Origin: Pseudo-nitzschia pungens
Lineage: Eukaryota > Bacillariophyta > Bacillariophyceae > Bacillariales > Bacillariaceae
NCBI GenBank assembly: GCA_037355855.1
Contig: CM074760.1
Location: forward strand, 4,270,501-4,334,500
Direction: 5' to 3'
Length of the DNA: 64,000 nt
A program made the position numbers and the translations under genes. The notes under the pieces were generated by a model. That model saw only the letters and a list, made by a program, of their open reading frames with translations, was not told where the DNA came from and made no database searches. Below are positions 62,975 through 64,000 of this stretch, in pieces; position 1 is the first letter of the stretch; each line of letters opens with the position of its first letter.

Positions 62975-64000
62975 AGCCTGTGGTAGGGAATATTTGTGGA
63001 GAAGTACCCTTGGAGACGCACAGAGTGAATCAAAGGCATCTGCAGGGGAGTCTGGAAGAGAATCAAATGGATTGTACTCCAGAGGATCCATGTCAGGAGG
63101 TTCGGAAACAAAGGCTGAGGACCCAACCACGCGTACAACTTGGCCGCAAATAACAGGGCAGACAAGCACATCAGCACAGGCTGGTTTGGCAGAAATGAGT
63201 TCAGAAGTGACCCTGTATCTGCCCCTGCCTTGGGAGGTGCTCACAGTCCAGCCAGTAGAAGTTTTGAAGAATATTCTGTTGGTGGATAAAGACATAAACC
63301 AAGGCCAAAGAGAAGCTGTCTGGGGAGAGAGCCAATGCCCAAGGTGAAAAGAAGGAGCCAGTGCCCTGGCTGCAGGGGGTGGACAGGGGGGAAGAAAACA
63401 GGTCTGAAGAGCCTTGATCCATAAGCGCTGTGCTGCTGGAGGCCAAGATGGAGGACATCTCGGCCAGTCAAGATGATCCCTCAAGTGATTGGAGGATGTC
63501 AGCCGGAAAGCCATGGGAGAGAGTCTTTTCCCATCTGGAGTACAAATGTCAGCAAGGGAAATGGCCTTGAGTGACATGCGAATGTGGTTCAAGAGGGACA
63601 AGTCAGCACCTCTGAAGCCAGCGTTGACAAAGGCTTGCATAAGATAACAGTCATTGGAACGTAGCAGAGGAAGATCTGGGAAGTCTTCAAACAAGCTCAC
63701 AGGGTGAACAGAGAAAAACTTCCACACATGTTTGTACCAGCAAGGAGTGACGTATGAAGCAAAAGGATGATATGGTGTGACACCAAGATGGAGAGGAAAC
63801 CCAAGTTCAAGCCGGAGAGCCTCAGCAGTTAGCTTGAGAATCCGACCAGTTTGGGAGGACCTGACAGATTCCTGAAAGAGAGTGGCAATATGACTAAACT
63901 CTTGGAGGAGGTATGGATGAATGAAACCAAAGCCTTGATAGAGGGAAGGACCATAGAATACATGTCTGGGAAATGTCCGTGACATCCCTGCTTTATTCAG
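62975..64000 (-). pseudogene. LINE copy D: ORF2 region between RT and RNase H (continues past right edge)
   Basis: Open frame from the right edge (SRTFPRHVFYGPSLYQGFGFIHPYLL…) through LSADICTPDGKRLSPMAF and EPPDMDPLEYNPFDSLPDSP to HKYSLPQA, where the 5' end of LINE C cuts in. This is the ORF2 linker between RT and RNase H. No defects are visible inside it, but it is separated from its continuation, probably LINE B at 40410, by C and a 210-bp loss. Confidence 0.82.

Overview
The window is eukaryotic repeat-rich DNA, most likely from a diatom or related stramenopile. The Copia polyprotein has the LDSHADTT protease motif, the ISERKARATLRVTTQ block before the integrase and the KHNSVAYH…IADLFTK RNase H tail that I associate with diatom Copia elements. 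This attribution rests on recalled family resemblance, not on a search. There are no bacterial features, no tRNA or rRNA, and no confident host gene. Almost everything is nested retroelements, and target-site duplications (TSDs) readable in the sequence allow much of the order of events to be reconstructed.

Left block (1-19.8 kb). A truncated LINE (1-1900) lies in a non-autonomous element here called X (1901-3482), followed by a broken minus-strand LINE piece (3483-3984). Unique DNA is then split by LINE copy F (4197-19797, 19-bp TSD). F holds X1 (4497-17833), X1 holds Y (5438-16905, minus strand, 18-bp TSD), and Y holds a 9.6-kb Copia element (7061-16688, minus strand) with apparently identical 819-bp LTRs and a gag-UGA-pol layout. 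This is four levels of nesting.

Middle block (19.8-28 kb). AT-rich sequence without recognisable genes, two decayed X copies, one GC-rich orphan reading frame (22437-22970), a piggyBac-like transposase tail (24210-24704) and a deleted minus-strand LINE (A, to 28022).

Right block (28-64 kb). A minus-strand LINE (B, probably the same element as D at the right edge) holds G, a full-length 10.8-kb LINE (28560-39356) with a 19-bp TSD and both ORFs open: the best candidate for an active element. B/D also holds minus-strand LINE C (40411-62974). C in turn contains a gag-only LTR element (42005-45258, identical 349-bp LTRs, 5-bp TSD) and plus-strand LINE H (50292-56426), which is flanked by a ~672-bp duplication of C and forms a multi-kilobase convergent inverted repeat with it.

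How the parts work together. The LINE encodes a ~1000-residue ORF1 without a recognised domain, and an ORF2 with APE-type endonuclease, reverse transcriptase, RNase H and a C-terminal CCHC motif; the ORF2 ATG overlaps the ORF1 stop. Autonomous LINEs and the ORF-less X/Y elements share (i) an exact 25-nt 5'-terminal stem-loop with compensatory changes, (ii) an internal series of small TAAGT…ACTTA hairpins whose stems covary, and (iii) a 3' module of two hairpins and a (TTA)n tail. I infer an autonomous/parasite partnership built on RNA structure. I consider this the most interesting system in the window.
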